DNA of 35,220 nucleotides, taken from Burkholderiales bacterium (lineage in GTDB: Bacteria > Pseudomonadota > Gammaproteobacteria > Burkholderiales > Burkholderiaceae_C). Each line of letters opens with the position of its first letter. Position 1 is the stretch's first letter. Where the stretch lies: the NCBI GenBank assembly GCA_025350505.1, contig JANXXS010000377.1:1-35220 (forward strand), written 5' to 3'. A program made the position numbers and the translations under genes. The notes under the pieces were generated by a model. The model saw nothing but the letters and a program-made list of their open reading frames with translations. It did no database searches and was not told the origin of the DNA. Shown here piece by piece: positions 33,305 through 35,220 of the stretch.

Positions 33305-34139
33305 CGTGCGGCATTGTCCGCAATACTCGGCTTCGCTCCTGCAGCAGCTGGGCGACGACGCCCGCAGCGATCACCTCGGGCTCCTTGCCTTCGATGCCGG
33401 GCAGGCCGATCGGGCAGGTCATGCGCGCGATCGCCGCCGCCCCGATGCCGCGCTCTTCCAGCCGGTGCGTGAACTTGGCGCGCTTGGTCTTCGAGCCGAT
33501 CAGGCCGAAGAACGCGAAGTCGCCGCGGCGCAGGATCGCCTCGGCGATGCGCAGGTCGAGGGCGTGCTCATGCGTGAGGACGAGGAAGAAGGCGCCGGGC
33601 GGCGCGCCCTGCACCTCTGCCTCCACCGTATCGACCGAGTTGCAGCGGATGTGCACAGGCCAAGGCGAGCCGAGGTTCGTCGCCGCCGGAAATTCCTCGT
33701 CGCGCTGGTCGAACCAGTCGACGTCGCAGTCGAGCGCCGCGAGCGCCGTGGCGATGGCCCGGCCGACGTGGCCGGCGCCATGCAGCTGCAGGTGAAAAAG
33801 CGGCTGCGACGCAGGCCAGCGTTGCAGCGCCGCCGCATCGAGCGGCGCGAACGAGAGCGTCACCGCACCGCCGCAGCACTGGCCGAGCGACGGACCGAGC
33901 GCGAAGTGCTGCTCGTGCCGCGAGGTCTCCCCGCGTTCGAGGCGCGCCCGCGCTGCCGTGATCGCCTTCAGCTCGAGGTGGCCGCCACCGATCGTGCCGG
34001 CACATTCGGACGCAGAAACAAGCATGCGCGTGCCCGGGCCGCGCGGCACCGATCCGTGTGCCTCGACGACTTCGACGACGACAGCGGCCGTCTGCTCGGC
34101 GGCCCACGTTCGGGCAAGGGTTCGGAGGGCGCCGCTCAC
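33249..34139 (-). CDS. xdhC: XdhC, xanthine dehydrogenase maturation factor
   Basis: A 296-residue cytoplasmic accessory protein that inserts sulfurated molybdenum cofactor into xanthine dehydrogenase. The N-terminal domain has VEAHGSVPRGPGTRMLV and GTIGGGHLELKA, followed by ALGPSLGQCCGGAVTLSF, the cysteine pair implicated in cofactor handling. The C-terminal domain has a Rossmann-like LHGAGHVGRAIATALA, then FFLVLTHEHALDL, FFGLIGSKTKRAKF and MTCPIGLPGIEGKEPEVIAAG. The start is GTG at 34139, whose four bases GTGA also contain the stop of the PIN toxin gene. The C-terminus overlaps the start of the DUF4198 gene by 56 bases. In standard operons xdhC directly follows xdhB; here a toxin-antitoxin pair intervenes. 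Confidence 0.93.
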   Translation of the reverse strand: MSGALRTLARTWAAEQTAAVVVEVVEAHGSVPRGPGTRMLVSASECAGTIGGGHLELKAITAARARLERGETSRHEQHFALGPSLGQCCGGAVTLSFAPLDAAALQRWPASQPLFHLQLHGAGHVGRAIATALAALDCDVDWFDQRDEEFPAATNLGSPWPVHIRCNSVDTVEAEVQGAPPGAFFLVLTHEHALDLRIAEAILRRGDFAFFGLIGSKTKRAKFTHRLEERGIGAAAIARMTCPIGLPGIEGKEPEVIAAGVVAQLLQERSRVLRTMPHDDETTPVPRRPAPLPGRR

Positions 34140-34537
34140 GATGCTGCAACCAGCTTCATGCCTGCGCTGCGGACCGCTTTCCTGTCGAAAGTGAACGTGC
34201 CACTGCACCCTGCCGCCGAACCGGCGCGTTCGATCAGATGATCCGCCAGTCCGGCGCTGCCCGAACTGAAGTCGCGCAGCGCCTGCCAGACCAGCGGTGC
34301 CGACTGAACGACGATCGAGTCCGTCTCGAGCAGCGTCCTGACGACCCCGGACAGCTCGTCGCGTTCCATCGCGTAGACATCGTCGAGCACCCAGACCAGC
34401 TCGGCCAGCGCGACCATCGAGACGAATCCCGGCTCGTCGCTGGACAGCGCCTCGATGAGGCGACCCGCCTGGGCCGATTGGCGCGTGTCGTCCTGCGCGA
34501 TGTAGCGGACCAGGACGTTGGTGTCGAGGCCGATCAT
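34136..34537 (-). CDS. vapC: PIN-domain toxin (VapC type)
   Basis: A 133-residue PIN-domain ribonuclease of the VapC toxin type. Acidic metal-binding residues are Asp5 in GLDTNVLVRY, Glu46 in AELVWVL, Asp99 in GLADHLI and Asp118 in TFDRKA. All four are present, so the active site looks intact. VapC toxins cleave specific tRNA or rRNA to stop translation and are held inactive by the cognate antitoxin. The start ATG overlaps the antitoxin stop (ATGA), and the stop overlaps the xdhC GTG start, so the toxin is translationally linked on both sides. No promoter of its own is visible. Likely function is clear; its cellular target is not. Confidence 0.9.
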   Translation of the reverse strand: MIGLDTNVLVRYIAQDDTRQSAQAGRLIEALSSDEPGFVSMVALAELVWVLDDVYAMERDELSGVVRTLLETDSIVVQSAPLVWQALRDFSSGSAGLADHLIERAGSAAGCSGTFTFDRKAVRSAGMKLVAAS

Positions 34538-34785
34538 GGCGACATGAAGAGGCGCCGCGCCCGCTTGCGGATCGCCAGGTCCATGTCTTCAATGGACACC
34601 GGCTTGACGGGCTTCTTTCTCACGAGGCCCTTGAGGGCGGTCACCGGCCGGGTCGCCGGCTTCAACAGCCACCCGTCGGGCGTCTTGACGAACTCGACCC
34701 GCGTTCCAGGCTCGACTTCCATGTCCGCGCGGACCGCGGCCGGAATGACGATCTGGCCTTTGCTGCTGACGGTCGAGGTACTCAT
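34534..34785 (-). CDS. AbrB/SpoVT-type antitoxin
   Basis: An 83-residue antitoxin. The N-terminal SpoVT/AbrB swapped-hairpin DNA-binding domain is MSTSTVSSKGQIVIPAAVRADMEV. The C-terminal tail is basic and helical (KGLVRKKPVKPVSIEDMDLAIRKRARRLF), as expected for a toxin-neutralising region. Such antitoxins bind DNA and repress their own operon. There is no Shine-Dalgarno before the ATG; a TATCAT box at 34797-34792 lies directly upstream, so the message might be leaderless. Its stop overlaps the toxin start (ATGA). It begins 17 bases after the xdhB stop. Confidence 0.9.
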   Translation of the reverse strand: MSTSTVSSKGQIVIPAAVRADMEVEPGTRVEFVKTPDGWLLKPATRPVTALKGLVRKKPVKPVSIEDMDLAIRKRARRLFMSP

Positions 34786-34791
34786 CGAAGC

Positions 34792-34817
34792 ATGATACCG
34801 TCTTACGGTGAAGTAAG
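34792..34817. promoter_or_regulatory. Candidate antitoxin operator and -10 box
   Basis: CTTAC (34802-34806) and GTAAG (34813-34817) form a perfect five-base inverted repeat around six bases. TATCAT on the minus strand (34797-34792) resembles a -10 element. The palindrome covers the xdhB stop codon and lies just upstream of the antitoxin ATG at 34785. No well-spaced -35 is seen. AbrB-type antitoxins bind such palindromes to autoregulate; that role is inferred. Confidence 0.35.
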
Positions 34818-35220
34818 CCGATTGCCAGCCCGGACCGCGGTGACGGCGCGCAGGATCGATTCGCTCGTCGCCGGCGCCGAGAGCGGCGGGTCGACGCGAT
34901 GCCCGCCCGCCGCCGAGACTGCATCGCGGATCGCGAAGAAAACCGAGAACGGCAACAGCAGCGGCGGCTCGCCGGTGGCCTTGCTGCGGTGGATGGTGTC
35001 GGAGACGTTGTCGCCGGCCGGCAGGCCGTCTTTCCAGAGGCGAACGTCGAAGACCGGCGGGCAGTCGTTGGCGGTCGGGATCTTGTAGGTGCTCGGCGCG
35101 TGCGTCAGCAGCATGCCGGCCTTCGCCGAGCCGTCGTTCGGATGCCAGACCAGCTCTTCCATCGTCAGCCAGCCCATGCCCTGGATGAAGCCGCCTTCGA
35201 CCTGGCCGATGTCGATGGCC
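34803..35220 (-). CDS. xdhB: XdhB, xanthine dehydrogenase molybdopterin subunit, C-terminal part
   Basis: Only the last ~139 codons are in the window; the start lies beyond 35220. The sequence reads IDIGQVEGGFIQGMGWLTMEELVW, LLTHAPSTYKIPTANDCPP and SKATGEPPLLLPFSVFFAIRDA. That last segment holds the catalytic Glu of xanthine dehydrogenase (GEPP), so the gene is the molybdenum-binding large subunit. The enzyme oxidises hypoxanthine and xanthine to urate in the cytoplasm, using NAD. The stop is TAA at 34803-34805. In the usual layout xdhC would follow directly. Here it is displaced by the AbrB/VapC pair. An xdhA gene (FAD/FeS part) should lie farther upstream. Confidence 0.92.
   Translation of the reverse strand, partial: AIDIGQVEGGFIQGMGWLTMEELVWHPNDGSAKAGMLLTHAPSTYKIPTANDCPPVFDVRLWKDGLPAGDNVSDTIHRSKATGEPPLLLPFSVFFAIRDAVSAAGGHRVDPPLSAPATSESILRAVTAVRAGNRLTSP

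Overview
The window is very GC-rich (roughly 70% by eye). It has dense genes, four-base start/stop overlaps and long antisense open frames. The gene set suggests a member of the Betaproteobacteria, most likely Burkholderiales: a Bug-type tripartite tricarboxylate receptor, a TRAP transporter, GspA/GspB secretion factors, TamA/TamB, stand-alone Rieske oxygenases and an xanthine dehydrogenase operon. That placement is an inference from gene families; no rRNA or marker gene is present.

Layout. 1-350: a tRNA-Arg(CCT) on the minus strand, with four copies of a GTTGCCCCC motif in inverted pairs beyond its 3' end, possibly the edge of an integrated element. 352-582: a small unknown protein. 605-7997 (minus): a VWA-domain protein, TamA and TamB in one tight operon. 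8162-9357 (plus): a 1-Cys peroxiredoxin and a YCII/DGPF protein. 9410-11443 (minus): a membrane diguanylate cyclase with sensor, HAMP, PAS and GGDEF parts. 11592-12914: a type-2 glycerate kinase, overlapping tail to tail with a small secreted DUF4124-like protein. 13560-17216 (plus): an LDH2-family dehydrogenase, a PQQ-type sugar dehydrogenase homologue and an unrecognised membrane-anchored helical protein.

17232-19760 looks like a genomic scar. It holds a hydroxyisobutyrate-dehydrogenase-type gene whose nucleotide-binding half is replaced by a lipoprotein signal sequence, and a Ser/Thr kinase that has lost its N-lobe and carries a one-base frameshift. An unusual nested palindrome follows.

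19760-26675 (plus): a lipoprotein, then a likely catabolic cluster of a Rieske oxygenase, a glutamine-synthetase-like ligase and a complete TRAP transporter (DctQ, DctM, DctP). The ligase plus oxygenase pair recalls the gamma-glutamylation logic of aniline and alkylamine degradation. This is my best candidate for an undescribed system.

26681-29275 (minus): gspA-gspB. 29372-31694: a Bug receptor, a palindromic dispersed repeat that supplies the last codons of a second Rieske oxygenase, and that oxygenase gene, divergent from an SDR dehydrogenase. 32471-35220 (minus): the 3' end of xdhB, an AbrB/PIN toxin-antitoxin pair, xdhC and a DUF4198 gene. The toxin-antitoxin pair sits exactly between xdhB and xdhC with overlapping stop and start codons.
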